From: Paracoccaceae bacterium
Lineage (GTDB): Bacteria > Pseudomonadota > Alphaproteobacteria > Rhodobacterales > Rhodobacteraceae
Length of the DNA: 49,172 bases
Direction of reading: 5' to 3'
Assembly: GCA_018223085.1 (NCBI GenBank)
Contig: JAAEZB010000017.1
Span: 1 to 49,172, forward strand
Below are positions 1-9,091 of this stretch, piece by piece. The translations under genes and the position numbers were made by a program. Numbering within the stretch: the stretch's first letter is position 1; every line of letters starts with the position of its first letter. The notes under the pieces were generated by a model, which ran no database searches, was not told the origin of the DNA, and was given only the letters and a program-made list of their open reading frames with translations.

Positions 1-1
1 C

Positions 2-823
2 GAGGCGGGCTATGTGGGCGAGGATGTGGAGAACATCATCCTCAAGCTGTTGCAGTCGTCTGAGTATAACGTCGAACGCGCACAGCGCGGCATCGTCTAT
101 ATCGACGAGGTCGACAAGATCACCCGCAAGTCGGAAAACCCCTCGATCACCCGCGATGTTTCGGGCGAGGGCGTGCAGCAGGCGCTTTTGAAGCTGATGG
201 AAGGCACTGTTGCTTCGGTGCCGCCGCAGGGCGGGCGCAAGCATCCGCAGCAGGAATTCCTTCAGGTCGACACGACCAATATCCTCTTTATCTGTGGCGG
301 GGCCTTTGCCGGTCTTGACCGCATCATCGCACAGCGCGGCAAGGGCTCGGCCATGGGCTTTGGTGCCGATGTGCGCGACGAGGATGCCCGCGGTGTGGGC
401 GAGATTTTCAAGGATCTCGAACCGGAGGATCTTCTGAAATTCGGGTTGATCCCGGAATTCGTCGGTCGTCTGCCGGTTCTGGCAACCCTCGAAGACCTTG
501 ATGAGGACGCGCTTGTCACCATCCTGACCGAGCCGAAAAACGCGCTGGTGAAACAGTATCAGCGCCTGTTCGAGCTGGAAGATGCCAAGCTGAGCTTTAC
601 CGATGATGCGCTTTCGGCCATCGCCAAACGCGCCATTCAGCGCAAGACCGGCGCGCGCGGGTTGCGTTCGATCCTTGAGGACATTCTCCTCGATACCATG
701 TTCGAACTGCCGGGCATGGATAGCGTCGAGGAAGTGGTCGTCAACGAAGAGGCCGTGACCTCCGACGCCGCGCCCCTGATGATCCACGCCGAGGCCGAAA
801 AGGAACCGGTGAGCGCGGGCTGA
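2..823 (+). CDS. clpX: ATP-dependent Clp protease ATP-binding subunit ClpX (5' truncated by window edge)
   Basis: Open frame from base 2 reads [18 protein letters not shown]...YIDEVDKI...[15 protein letters not shown]...[21 protein letters not shown], characteristic ClpX AAA+ sequence. Confidence 0.97.
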   Translation, partial: EAGYVGEDVENIILKLLQSSEYNVERAQRGIVYIDEVDKITRKSENPSITRDVSGEGVQQALLKLMEGTVASVPPQGGRKHPQQEFLQVDTTNILFICGGAFAGLDRIIAQRGKGSAMGFGADVRDEDARGVGEIFKDLEPEDLLKFGLIPEFVGRLPVLATLEDLDEDALVTILTEPKNALVKQYQRLFELEDAKLSFTDDALSAIAKRAIQRKTGARGLRSILEDILLDTMFELPGMDSVEEVVVNEEAVTSDAAPLMIHAEAEKEPVSAG

Positions 824-849
824 GGTCGGGGCCATATAGAATACTGGAA

Positions 850-881
850 ACGACGCGGCCCTGTCCGCGTCGTCTCTTTTT
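850..881 (+). terminator. Intrinsic terminator after clpX
   Basis: ACGACGCGG-CCCTGT-CCGCGTCGT 9-bp perfect stem followed by CTCTTTTT. Confidence 0.85.
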
Positions 882-908
882 GAAGACCAGAGACATGAGG
901 ATAACAGG

Positions 909-1268
909 ATGATCCGACGCATTTCTTCCGGGGGCGAATTCGAAGCCAAGATCGGTTACTGCCGCGCTGTTGTCGCGGGGGGCTTTGTCCATGTGGCGGG
1001 CACCGTGGGACAGGGCGACGATGTGGTCTCCCAATGCAAATCCGCGCTTGAGGTGATCGAGAACGCCTTGAAAGAGGCGGGTTCTTCTTTTGAGCAGGTC
1101 GTCCGGGTCAACTACTATCTCCCCGACGCGGCCGAGTTCGAACCCTGCTGGCCGGTCTTGGCCGAGGCCTTCGGTGCCAATCCCCCGGCGGCGACCATGG
1201 TGGAGTGCAACCTCATCGACCCGAAATTCCGTATCGAGATCGAACTGACCGCCCTCGCGCCAGCCTAA
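909..1268 (+). CDS. RidA/YjgF family protein
   Basis: Translation has the RidA-like pattern VAGGFVHVAGTVGQ...NALKEAGSSFEQVVRVNYYL...PAATMVECNLIDPKFRIEIELTA. Confidence 0.85.
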   Translation: MIRRISSGGEFEAKIGYCRAVVAGGFVHVAGTVGQGDDVVSQCKSALEVIENALKEAGSSFEQVVRVNYYLPDAAEFEPCWPVLAEAFGANPPAATMVECNLIDPKFRIEIELTALAPA

Positions 1269-1366
1269 GGCCGATAACCGGGCGGTTTCGCGCCCGTCCG
1301 GCGGGGTAGCATCTGGACCTTGGCGGCAAATTGCGGCATATCGGACAAAGACCATCGGAGACGCAC

Positions 1367-1750
1367 ATGGGCATTCTGAGCACGATCAACGGACTCTTCA
1401 CCTGGTGGAACGGGGCGACCCTCAACACCCTGCTTTATACCCGTCGCAAGGGCATCAAAGTGGGCGAAGACGATCAGGGCAACGTCTACTACCACAACAA
1501 GGATGATTCCAAACGCTGGGTCATCTTCAATGGCGAAGCCGAAGCAAGCCGGATCAGCGCCGATTGGCATGGCTGGATGCACCGGACCTTTGACGAGATT
1601 CCCTCGGACAAGCCCCTGCCGCACAAGGCCTGGGAAAAACCGCATGTGGAGAACCTGACCGGCACCGCGCTGGCCTATGCCCCTGCCGGCTCGATCCGCA
1701 AAGGCGCCCCCGCCAACCGCCAGGATTACGAAGCCTGGGTGCCGGAATAA
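1367..1750 (+). CDS. NDUFA12-like NADH:ubiquinone oxidoreductase accessory subunit
   Basis: [46 protein letters not shown]...[23 protein letters not shown]; the internal ATG at 1367 matches the usual family start. Confidence 0.88.
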   Translation: MGILSTINGLFTWWNGATLNTLLYTRRKGIKVGEDDQGNVYYHNKDDSKRWVIFNGEAEASRISADWHGWMHRTFDEIPSDKPLPHKAWEKPHVENLTGTALAYAPAGSIRKGAPANRQDYEAWVPE

Positions 1751-1766
1751 GCAGGAACCGCGCCAC

Positions 1767-2216
1767 ATGTCCGCTCATCGCACCGAAGTGATCGTAGGCG
1801 CCGCCGTTGTTGCGGTGGCCGCCGGATTTCTCCTTTATGCAAGCCAGTTTACCGGCGTCTCCTCAGGAAGCGCGGGCTATCCGCTGAGCGCTTCTTTCCG
1901 CTCGCTTGAGGGCGTGACGGTGGGCACGGATGTGCGCCTTGCAGGGGTCAAGATCGGCTCGGTGACGGGGATTGACCTCAACCCCCAGACCTTCCGTGCC
2001 GACACGCAATTCACCATTCAAAACGGCATCGACCTGCCCGACGATAGCGCCGTGGTGATCTCTTCCGAAGGCCTTCTTGGCGGCAATTTCGTCGAAATCC
2101 TGCCCGGCGGCTCGCCTTTCAATCTCGAAGAAGGCGCCGAGATCGAAGACACCCAAAGCGCCGTAAGCCTTGTCGGCCTGCTGATGAAATTCGTCACCGG
2201 TGGGGAAGACGAGTGA
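1767..2216 (+). CDS. mlaD: Outer membrane lipid asymmetry maintenance protein MlaD (MCE domain)
   Basis: N-terminal TM segment then MCE domain: YPLSASFRSLEGVTVGTDVRLAGVKIGSVTGIDL...GLLGGNFVEILPGG. Confidence 0.85.
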   Translation: MSAHRTEVIVGAAVVAVAAGFLLYASQFTGVSSGSAGYPLSASFRSLEGVTVGTDVRLAGVKIGSVTGIDLNPQTFRADTQFTIQNGIDLPDDSAVVISSEGLLGGNFVEILPGGSPFNLEEGAEIEDTQSAVSLVGLLMKFVTGGEDE

Positions 2217-2728
2217 TCCGTTCCGCTGCTTGGGCCTGTCTTTCGCTGATCCTCTCTGCGCCCCTTTCGGCGCAGTCGATCACCGTCGAATCGCTCGATC
2301 CGACCGAACCTTCCGTGACCATCATCGACCCCGAAGCCGAGGTGTTTTCGCTCTCGCCCCTGCAAGAGCTGGGCACCGTCACCTCCGAAGAGGTCACACC
2401 GGTGGTCAAGGGCACCGGCGCCAAACTGCGCGGCCTTGATACGCTCAACGGCAAGGCCGTCGATTTCGACCTCGACAATGGCTATAGCGTGGTGTTCGGC
2501 GACCTACGGGTCGACCTCGCCGAATGTCGTCACCCCGAGGATAACCCGACGGGCGAGGCCTTTGCCTTCCTGACCATCTATGGCGATGAAGAGGCCACTG
2601 AAGCGCCCCTGTTTCAGGGGTGGATGATTGCCTCATCTCCGGCGCTCTCGGCGCTGGATCATCCGCGCTATGACGTCTGGGTGTTGCGCTGCAAAACGCC
2701 CGCCGCCGAATCCGGCGCGACCGAGTAA
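2213..2728 (+). CDS. DUF2155 domain-containing secreted protein
   Basis: Signal peptide; AKLRGLDTLNGKAVDFDLDNGYSVVFGDLRVDLAECRHP...AFLTIYGD...FQGWMIASSPALSALDHPRYDVWVLRC; start overlaps mlaD stop. Confidence 0.85.
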   Translation: MIRSAAWACLSLILSAPLSAQSITVESLDPTEPSVTIIDPEAEVFSLSPLQELGTVTSEEVTPVVKGTGAKLRGLDTLNGKAVDFDLDNGYSVVFGDLRVDLAECRHPEDNPTGEAFAFLTIYGDEEATEAPLFQGWMIASSPALSALDHPRYDVWVLRCKTPAAESGATE

Positions 2729-3321
2729 AAATCCGCATCCCCCTCAAGCGCCTCTGCCAGCGCCGCCCGATACCGGGCGCGTGGAATCTCGATTCCCCCG
2801 AGTGAGGCCAGATGATCCGTGATGAACTGCGTATCAAAAAGCACATAGCCACAGCGCCGAAGGTGATCGACCAACCACGCCAGCGCGATCTTTGATCCGT
2901 CCCGTTCGCGCGAAAACATGCTCTCGCCGAAGAACGCCCGGCCAAGCACCACGCCATAGACCCCGCCGATCAGCCGCCCCTCGCGCCAGACCTCAATGGA
3001 ATGCGCCTGTCCGCGCGCATGAAGCGCCATATAGAGGCGGTGTATCTCGTCATTGATCCATGTCTCCGCCCGGTCCGCACAGGCGCGCAACACGCCTTCG
3101 AAATCACGGTCGAGCGTGACCTCATAATCCGCCCGCCGGAGCGCCTTGGCCAGCGAGCGTGAGATATGAAACCCATCCAGCGGAATAACCCCACGCCGCA
3201 CCGGATCGACCCAGAAGATTTCTGGGTCGTCGCGGTGTTCGGACATGGGAAAAACGCCGCTGGCATAGGCGCGCATCAAAAGATCAGGCGTGATCTCCGT
3301 CTCCTGCGCGCCGTCGCTCAT
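2668..3321 (-). CDS. aat: Leucyl/phenylalanyl-tRNA--protein transferase
   Basis: LLMRAYASGVFPMSEHRDDPEIFWVDPVRRGVIPLDGFHISRSL...ESMFSRERDGSKIALAWLVDHLRRCGYVLFDTQFITDHLASLGG. Confidence 0.95.
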   Translation of the reverse strand: MSDGAQETEITPDLLMRAYASGVFPMSEHRDDPEIFWVDPVRRGVIPLDGFHISRSLAKALRRADYEVTLDRDFEGVLRACADRAETWINDEIHRLYMALHARGQAHSIEVWREGRLIGGVYGVVLGRAFFGESMFSRERDGSKIALAWLVDHLRRCGYVLFDTQFITDHLASLGGIEIPRARYRAALAEALEGDADFYSVAPDSAAGVLQRNTQTS

Positions 3322-4673
3322 CAGCCCTCGGCAAGGTTGGCTTCAAGCCACTTTTCAAGCCAATGGATATTGTAATCCCCGGCATGGATTTCCGCCTCGG
3401 CCAAAAGCGCATGGAAGAGCGGCACCGTGGTATCCACGCCGTCCACGATCAACTCGCCAAGCGCCCGGTTAAGACGCGCGAGCGCCTCGGTCCGGTCGCG
3501 CCCATGCACGATGAGCTTGCCAATGAGGCTGTCGTAATAAGGCGGGATCGAATAGCCGTCATAGAGCGCCGAATCCATCCGCACCCCAAGCCCGCCGGGG
3601 GCGTGATACTGCGTGATCTTGCCCGGACAGGGCGAGAAATTCGGTAGCTTCTCGGCATTGATCCGCACTTCGATGGCATGGCCATTGATCGTCAGATCGT
3701 CCTGCGTGAACGACATCGGTAGCCCTTCGGCCACACGGATTTGTTCGCGCACAAGGTCGACGCCATAAATCGCTTCGGTGACCGGGTGTTCGACCTGAAG
3801 ACGGGTGTTCATCTCGATGAAATAGAATTCGCCATTCTCATAGAGGAACTCGATCGTACCCGCGCCGATATAGTTGATCTTGGCCACCGCGTCGGCACAG
3901 GTTTTGCCGATCCGGTCACGCTCTTCCTGCGAGATGCAGGGGCCGGGGGCCTCCTCAAAGACCTTCTGGTGACGGCGCTGAAGCGAACAGTCACGCTCGC
4001 CAAGATGCACCGCGTTGCCCTTGCCATCGCCAAAGACCTGAATCTCGATATGGCGCGGCGTGGTGAGGTATTTCTCGATATAGACCTCGTCATTGCCAAA
4101 GTTCGCTTTGCCCTCGGCACGCGCGGTCTGGAACGCCGATTTCATTTCCTCGGCGCTGTTGGCAACCTTCATCCCCTTGCCGCCGCCGCCGGCGGTGGCC
4201 TTGATGATGACCGGATAGCCGAACTCTTCGCCAATCGCGAGCGCCGCCTCAAGGTCCGGCACGCCGCCCTCCGATCCGGGCACACAAGGCACGCCAAGCG
4301 CCTTCATCGTGTCCTTGGCGGTGATCTTGTCGCCCATGACGCGGATATGCTCTGCGGTCGGGCCGATGAAGGTCAGGCCGTGATCTTCGATGATCTGCAC
4401 GAAATTGGCATTTTCCGACAGGAACCCATAGCCGGGATGGATCGCCTGCGCGCCGGTGATCTCGCAAGCGGCGATGATCGCAGCCATGTTGAGATAGCTC
4501 TCCGTGCTCGACGGCGGACCGATACAGACGCTCTCGTCGGCCATGCGCACATGCATGGCGTCGGTGTCTGCGGTCGAATGGACGGCAACACTCTGGATGC
4601 CCATTTCGCGACACGCACGGATCACGCGCAGGGCGATCTCTCCGCGGTTGGCGATCAGGATTTTGTCAAACAT
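3321..4673 (-). CDS. accC: Acetyl-CoA carboxylase biotin carboxylase subunit
   Basis: [36 protein letters not shown]...[12 protein letters not shown]...[26 protein letters not shown]. Confidence 0.97.
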   Translation of the reverse strand: MFDKILIANRGEIALRVIRACREMGIQSVAVHSTADTDAMHVRMADESVCIGPPSSTESYLNMAAIIAACEITGAQAIHPGYGFLSENANFVQIIEDHGLTFIGPTAEHIRVMGDKITAKDTMKALGVPCVPGSEGGVPDLEAALAIGEEFGYPVIIKATAGGGGKGMKVANSAEEMKSAFQTARAEGKANFGNDEVYIEKYLTTPRHIEIQVFGDGKGNAVHLGERDCSLQRRHQKVFEEAPGPCISQEERDRIGKTCADAVAKINYIGAGTIEFLYENGEFYFIEMNTRLQVEHPVTEAIYGVDLVREQIRVAEGLPMSFTQDDLTINGHAIEVRINAEKLPNFSPCPGKITQYHAPGGLGVRMDSALYDGYSIPPYYDSLIGKLIVHGRDRTEALARLNRALGELIVDGVDTTVPLFHALLAEAEIHAGDYNIHWLEKWLEANLAEG

Positions 4674-4683
4674 GCCCGCGCCC

Positions 4684-5181
4684 TTATTCGATGATGACCA
4701 GCGGCGCACCAAATTCAACCGAGTCGCCATCGCCCACGAGGATGCGCTTGACGGTGCCGGCCTTGGGAGCGGGGATGTGGTTCATGGTCTTCATCGCCTC
4801 AACGATGAGAAGCGTGTCACCCTCGGCAACCTGTGCCCCAACGCTGACAAAGGCCGGAGCACCCGGTTCGCCCTGAAGATAGACCGTGCCGACCATCGGC
4901 GAGGTCACCGCGCCGGGGTGGTTGGCCGGATCATCCTCGGCAGGCGCCGCAGCAGCGGCAGGTGCCGCAGCCGCAGCAGGTGCAGCCGCAACCGGAGCGG
5001 CAGCAGCAACCGGTGCCACGACGCTGGCGGCAACCTGCATCTGACGGCTCACGCGCACATTGAGGCTATCGTCCGAGCCATATTCGCGCATGACCTCAAG
5101 TTCGGTCAGGTCGTTCTCCCGCAGAAGCTCTGCAAGGGCCTGAATAAAGGCAACGTCGTTGTCGTGGTTTTTTTTGCTCAT
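4684..5181 (-). CDS. accB: Biotin carboxyl carrier protein of acetyl-CoA carboxylase
   Basis: C-terminal biotinyl domain ...[23 protein letters not shown]; Ala/Pro-rich linker; directly upstream of accC. Confidence 0.96.
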   Translation of the reverse strand: MSKKNHDNDVAFIQALAELLRENDLTELEVMREYGSDDSLNVRVSRQMQVAASVVAPVAAAAPVAAAPAAAAAPAAAAAPAEDDPANHPGAVTSPMVGTVYLQGEPGAPAFVSVGAQVAEGDTLLIVEAMKTMNHIPAPKAGTVKRILVGDGDSVEFGAPLVIIE

Positions 5182-5318
5182 CTGTCTTGATCCTCTGCGG
5201 CGCCTCTTTGCGCGCGGGTTGAGTCTTTTTGGTTTCCCCTGAGGCAGCCTTATATGGCAGAACCGCGCAGGAGAAAAGCACAGGCGTTCACGATTACATG
5301 GGGGTTTGTGGGTATATT

Positions 5319-5339
5319 TCTAGGGGAAACATCCCTAGA
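5319..5339. promoter_or_regulatory. Inverted repeat TCTAGGG-GAAACAT-CCCTAGA at the 3' end of the PAS-LuxR gene, about 140 bp upstream of accB
   Basis: 7-bp perfect inverted repeat with 7-nt spacer; contains the regulator stop codon; no U-tract in the minus-strand direction. Confidence 0.5.
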
Positions 5340-5892
5340 GCGGCATCCCCGAAAGCTTCGCCACAAGTTCCGCAAGCTTGCGCGCCCCGAACTTGCGCAA
5401 AAGCCGGGCGCGGTATTCCTCCACCGTGCGATAACTAAGGCCAAGCTCAAGCCCCACTTCCTTGCTCGTCAGCCCCCGACAGGTCAGGATCGCCACCTCG
5501 CGCTCGCGCTGTGTCAGCTCGACAATGGGCCGCTCTTCCGAGAGATCCGCAAAGGACCAGATGCCGCGCTGAAACGGGTTCTCCGGCGTGAGGGATTGTC
5601 CCCGTACCCGGCACCAGAACAACGCCCCATCGCGCCGCCGCATGACACGTTCGTCATGATACCGCCCGGTTTCGCGCATGACCGCCAATCCGCGCTCGCC
5701 AATGGTCTGGAAATCTTCCTCGCTGGCATAAAACTCTCCGAGCGATACGCCCTCGCACGCCTCCGGAGCTTCGCGAAACATTTCGCCAAACGCCCGGTTA
5801 CAGCGCCGAATGATCCGGTTTTCCAGCACGGCAAGCCCCACGGGCGCGAAATCAAAGGCGATGGCATCAAGCTCCATGCCCCCAACATGCAC
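5335..5892 (-). CDS. PAS domain-containing LuxR-family transcriptional regulator
   Basis: N-terminal PAS-like sequence (AIAFDFAPVGLAVLENRIIRRCNRAFGEMF) and C-terminal LuxR HTH (LTQREREVAILTCRGLTSKEVGLELGLSYRTVEEYRARLLRKFGAR). Confidence 0.9.
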   Translation of the reverse strand: MHVGGMELDAIAFDFAPVGLAVLENRIIRRCNRAFGEMFREAPEACEGVSLGEFYASEEDFQTIGERGLAVMRETGRYHDERVMRRRDGALFWCRVRGQSLTPENPFQRGIWSFADLSEERPIVELTQREREVAILTCRGLTSKEVGLELGLSYRTVEEYRARLLRKFGARKLAELVAKLSGMPL

Positions 5893-5989
5893 CGAAGTGC
5901 CGGGGAGGCCAAGGCCCGAGTATTTCTACCAATTGTGTCTTTGCCCCGCACTTGCTTAGCTCTGCGCCACGAATGGGGAGAGAGAACAC

Positions 5990-7501
5990 ATGAACCTTGC
6001 ACTCTGGCTAGAGCGCGTGGCCAAAACCGCGCCCGAACGACCGGCGTTGTTTCACGGGCGCGACCTTGATGCGACCTACGGAGACTTTCATGCCCGCGTG
6101 ATGGCCGTCGCGGGTTGGCTTGCGGCCCAAGGCGTCAAACCCGGTGATCGCGTCGGCCTTTTCATGAAGAACCTGCCGCATCACCTCGTGGCGCAATACG
6201 GCGTCTGGGCCATGGGCGCTGCCGTGGTTCCGATCAATGCCAAGCTCCACCCGCGCGAAGCGGCGTGGATTCTCGAAAACGCCGCCGCCACGCGCTGCTT
6301 TACCTCGCCGGGCCTCCACGAGGGCCTGCGCGCCGTAAGCGACATTCCCTGCCACGACGTGACCTGCACCGACTACACCGCCGCACTCGCCCACGCGCCG
6401 CTCGCCGCCATCGCCCCACGTGCCCCCGAAGACCTCGCCTGGCTCTTCTACACCTCCGGCACCACGGGCCGCCCCAAAGGCGTCACCATCACCAACCGCA
6501 TGCTCCATGCCATGGCGCTCAGCTACTTCGCCGATGTGGACGAGGTGACGGGCGACGATACCGCCCTCTACGCCGCCCCGATGAGCCACGGCGCCGGCAT
6601 CTACAACCTCATGCATGTCCTCAAGGGCGCACGCCACGTGACGCCCGTCTCCGGGGGCTTTGACGAGGCCGAGATTTTCGATCTCGCCCGCCATCACCGC
6701 CGCATCCACATGTTCGCCGCCCCCACCATGGTCAAACGTATGACCGAGGTCGCCAAAGACACCGGCGAAACCGGCGAGGGGCTGCGCACCATCGTCTATG
6801 GCGGCGGCCCCATGTATGTCGCCGACATTGTCGAGGCGGTGGATCATTTCGGCCCCATCTTCGTGCAAATCTACGGGCAGGGCGAATGCCCCATGTGCAT
6901 TACCGCCCTGTCGCGCGCTGAGGTGGCCGACCGCTCCCATCCCGACTGGCAAACGCGGCTTGCCTCCGTCGGGCGCGCCCAATCCGTGGTCGAAATTGCC
7001 ATCGGGGATGAAGACGGCACACCGCTCCCTCCCGGCGAAGTCGGCGAAATCATGGTGCGCGGCGATGCGATCATGCCGGGCTATTGGCAAAACCCCGAGG
7101 CCACGGCCAAAACCGTGGTCGATGGCTGGCTGATGACCGGCGACATGGGCACGCTCGATGCGGGCGGCTACCTGACGCTCAAGGACCGCTCCAAGGATGT
7201 CATCATCTCCGGCGGCACCAATATCTACCCCCGCGAGGTTGAAGAGGCGCTCCTCCTGCACCCGTCCGTGCGCGAGGTCTCGGTCATTGGCCGCCCACAC
7301 CCCGAATGGGGCGAGGACGTGGTCGCCTTCGTGGTGAGCAACGGTCCCCTCGACGCGGCGGCGCTGGATGCCCATTGCCTCGACCACATCGCCCGGTTCA
7401 AACGCCCCAAAACCTATCTCCCTATCGAGGCCCTGCCCAAGAACAATTACGGCAAGGTTCTCAAAACCGCGCTGCGCACCCTTCTGGAGGACACCAAATG
7501 A
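5990..7501 (+). CDS. AMP-dependent acyl-CoA synthetase/ligase (class I adenylate-forming)
   Basis: LAWLFYTSGTTGRPKGVTITNRML, GDMGTLDAGGYLTLKDRSKDVIISGGTNIYPREVEEAL, PKNNYGKVLKTALR. Confidence 0.92.
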   Translation: MNLALWLERVAKTAPERPALFHGRDLDATYGDFHARVMAVAGWLAAQGVKPGDRVGLFMKNLPHHLVAQYGVWAMGAAVVPINAKLHPREAAWILENAAATRCFTSPGLHEGLRAVSDIPCHDVTCTDYTAALAHAPLAAIAPRAPEDLAWLFYTSGTTGRPKGVTITNRMLHAMALSYFADVDEVTGDDTALYAAPMSHGAGIYNLMHVLKGARHVTPVSGGFDEAEIFDLARHHRRIHMFAAPTMVKRMTEVAKDTGETGEGLRTIVYGGGPMYVADIVEAVDHFGPIFVQIYGQGECPMCITALSRAEVADRSHPDWQTRLASVGRAQSVVEIAIGDEDGTPLPPGEVGEIMVRGDAIMPGYWQNPEATAKTVVDGWLMTGDMGTLDAGGYLTLKDRSKDVIISGGTNIYPREVEEALLLHPSVREVSVIGRPHPEWGEDVVAFVVSNGPLDAAALDAHCLDHIARFKRPKTYLPIEALPKNNYGKVLKTALRTLLEDTK

Positions 7502-8301
7502 CCAACCTGACCGGAAAAACCGCCCTCGTGACCGGATCGGTCCAAGGCATCGGCCTCGCCATCGCAGAGGCTCTCGCCGGGGCCGGGGCCCGCATCGCCG
7601 TTCACGGCCTCGCCAGCGCCGAAGAGGGCGCCGCCACCTGCCGCGCGCTTGAGGCCAAAGGCGCTCCCGAGGCCCGCTTCTTTGATGCCGACATGCGCGA
7701 CCCCGCCGCCATCACCGCCATGATGGAGGCCATCGCCGACTGGGGCGGGGCGGACATCCTCGTCAACAACGCAGGTATCCAACACACCGCCCCCCTGGCC
7801 GAGATGCCCTCCGCCACATGGGACGCCATCCTCGCCATCAATCTCTCTGCCGCCTTCCACACCATGCAGGCCGCCATGCCCGCCATGGCCGAGCGCGGCT
7901 TTGGCCGGGTCATCAATATCGCCTCGGTGCATGGCCTCGTCGCCTCCAAGGAAAAAGCGCCCTATTGCGCCGCCAAGTTCGGCCTCGTCGGGCTAAGCCG
8001 CGTCGCCGCCCTCGAATATGCCAATCAGGGCACCAAGGCCGCGGGGGGCGTGACGGTGAACTGTATCTGCCCCGGCTGGACCGAAACTGCGATCATCGAA
8101 CCCCAGATCACGGCCCGCGCCGCCGCCCATGGCGGAGACCGCGACGCTGGCATCGCCGAGCTGCTCTCCGAGAAACAACCGTCCCAGCGCACCTCCGATC
8201 CGTCCGAGATCGGCGCGCTTGCGCTCTGGCTTTGCAACCCGGTCGCCCATAACATCACCGGGACCTCGATTCCGGTCGATGGCGGCTGGACGGCGCAGTA
8301 A
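7498..8301 (+). CDS. bdhA: 3-hydroxybutyrate dehydrogenase (SDR family)
   Basis: LTGKTALVTGSVQGIGLAIAEALAGAGA...ILVNNAGIQH...INIASVHGLVASKEKAPYCAAKFGLVGLSRVAALEYA...GTSIPVDGGWTAQ; start overlaps ligase stop. Confidence 0.87.
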   Translation: MTNLTGKTALVTGSVQGIGLAIAEALAGAGARIAVHGLASAEEGAATCRALEAKGAPEARFFDADMRDPAAITAMMEAIADWGGADILVNNAGIQHTAPLAEMPSATWDAILAINLSAAFHTMQAAMPAMAERGFGRVINIASVHGLVASKEKAPYCAAKFGLVGLSRVAALEYANQGTKAAGGVTVNCICPGWTETAIIEPQITARAAAHGGDRDAGIAELLSEKQPSQRTSDPSEIGALALWLCNPVAHNITGTSIPVDGGWTAQ

Positions 8302-8413
8302 CATCGCCTTAACGCCGCGCGTTGCCTTAACCATGGGAAACCGCATGTCGATACCGACGCAATACCGACGTGATACCGACGCGATGCAACCGCGTTTTCG
8401 CGGCGTTAACCTT
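8299..8413 (+). repeat. Composite element copy A: TTAAC half-sites plus three 11-bp RATACCGACGY direct repeats plus CGTTTTCGCG..GTTAAC
   Basis: GATACCGACGC AATACCGACGT GATACCGACGC at 8350-8382; TTAACCAT at 8327-8334; CGTTTTCGCG at 8393-8402; GTTAAC at 8405-8410; near-identical module at 48996-49104. Confidence 0.8.
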
Positions 8414-9037
8414 TCGGCATTCGAGGCGATTCGAGGCCGGTTTTACCCTGCCGCTCTGGCTTTTCTGGGCCTCGCCGGATGTAGCGGCGGGCTGCCCGAT
8501 AAGGGCGCTTTTGCCCCTTATGTGTCGCAATATCCGGCCCCCATTTCGGTCACCATGCCCGCCTCTGCACCTACGATTACCCAACAATTTCGGGCCCCGG
8601 ACGTGGGCTCTCTAAAAGGGCAAAAGTGGAGCGAACACAATGGGTTGGACGTGCATGCGCCGGTCGGAACCCCGGTCATCTCCGCCGCGCCCGGTCGGGT
8701 TACGCAATCCTATCTGGACCCGGCCTATGGTCATGTCATCCTGATCGAGCATGCAAAGGGACATCAGACCCGCTACGCCCATCTCTCCGAACGCATCGCC
8801 GCCAAAGGAGACAGTGTGGCCCGCGGCCAAAAAATCGGCACCCTAGGCCGCAGCGGCGCCCTCTCCGGCGGCTTCCCGCATCTGCATTTCGAATTCTGGA
8901 AAACAACACCAACAGGACGCCGCGCCACCGACCCGCATGAGGGTTGGATCGACGGCGTGGGGCAGGTCACCTGCTACACTCTCCGCCGCCGCGCACCGCG
9001 CACTTTCGGCCTCACATACCCCGTGCCCTGCCAGTAG
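8384..9037 (+). CDS. M23 family metallopeptidase, probable lipoprotein (peptidoglycan hydrolase)
   Basis: Lipobox-like LAFLGLAGC; HNGLDVHAPVGTPVISAAPGRVTQSYLDPAYGHVILIEHAKGHQTRYAHLSE...VARGQKIGTLGRSGALSGGFPHLHFEFWK. Start codon uncertain (8384 or 8346). Confidence 0.87.
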   Translation: MQPRFRGVNLSAFEAIRGRFYPAALAFLGLAGCSGGLPDKGAFAPYVSQYPAPISVTMPASAPTITQQFRAPDVGSLKGQKWSEHNGLDVHAPVGTPVISAAPGRVTQSYLDPAYGHVILIEHAKGHQTRYAHLSERIAAKGDSVARGQKIGTLGRSGALSGGFPHLHFEFWKTTPTGRRATDPHEGWIDGVGQVTCYTLRRRAPRTFGLTYPVPCQ

Positions 9038-9044
9038 AACATAA

Positions 9045-9072
9045 AAAAGCCCGGCACAAAGACCGGGCTTTT
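9045..9072. terminator. Bidirectional intrinsic terminator between convergent M23 peptidase and scoB
   Basis: AAAAGCCCGG-CACAAAGA-CCGGGCTTTT, perfect 10-bp stem with A/T tracts on both sides. Confidence 0.92.
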
Positions 9073-9091
9073 ATCGTTATATTGTAGCTAC

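Noticed and set aside
3741-4694. 317-aa plus-strand ORF antisense to accC
   Set aside because: Mirrors accC codon structure; no family resemblance.
4930-5035. GCN-rich repeat (possible microsatellite or CRISPR-like)
   Set aside because: It is the Ala/Pro-rich flexible linker of AccB, which is normal for this protein.
5254-6069. 271-aa plus-strand ORF across the PAS-LuxR gene
   Set aside because: Antisense to the PAS-LuxR CDS and overlaps the start of the ligase gene out of frame.
6008-7387. 459-aa minus-strand ORF antisense to the acyl-CoA ligase
   Set aside because: Shadow ORF; the plus strand carries diagnostic AMP-binding motifs.
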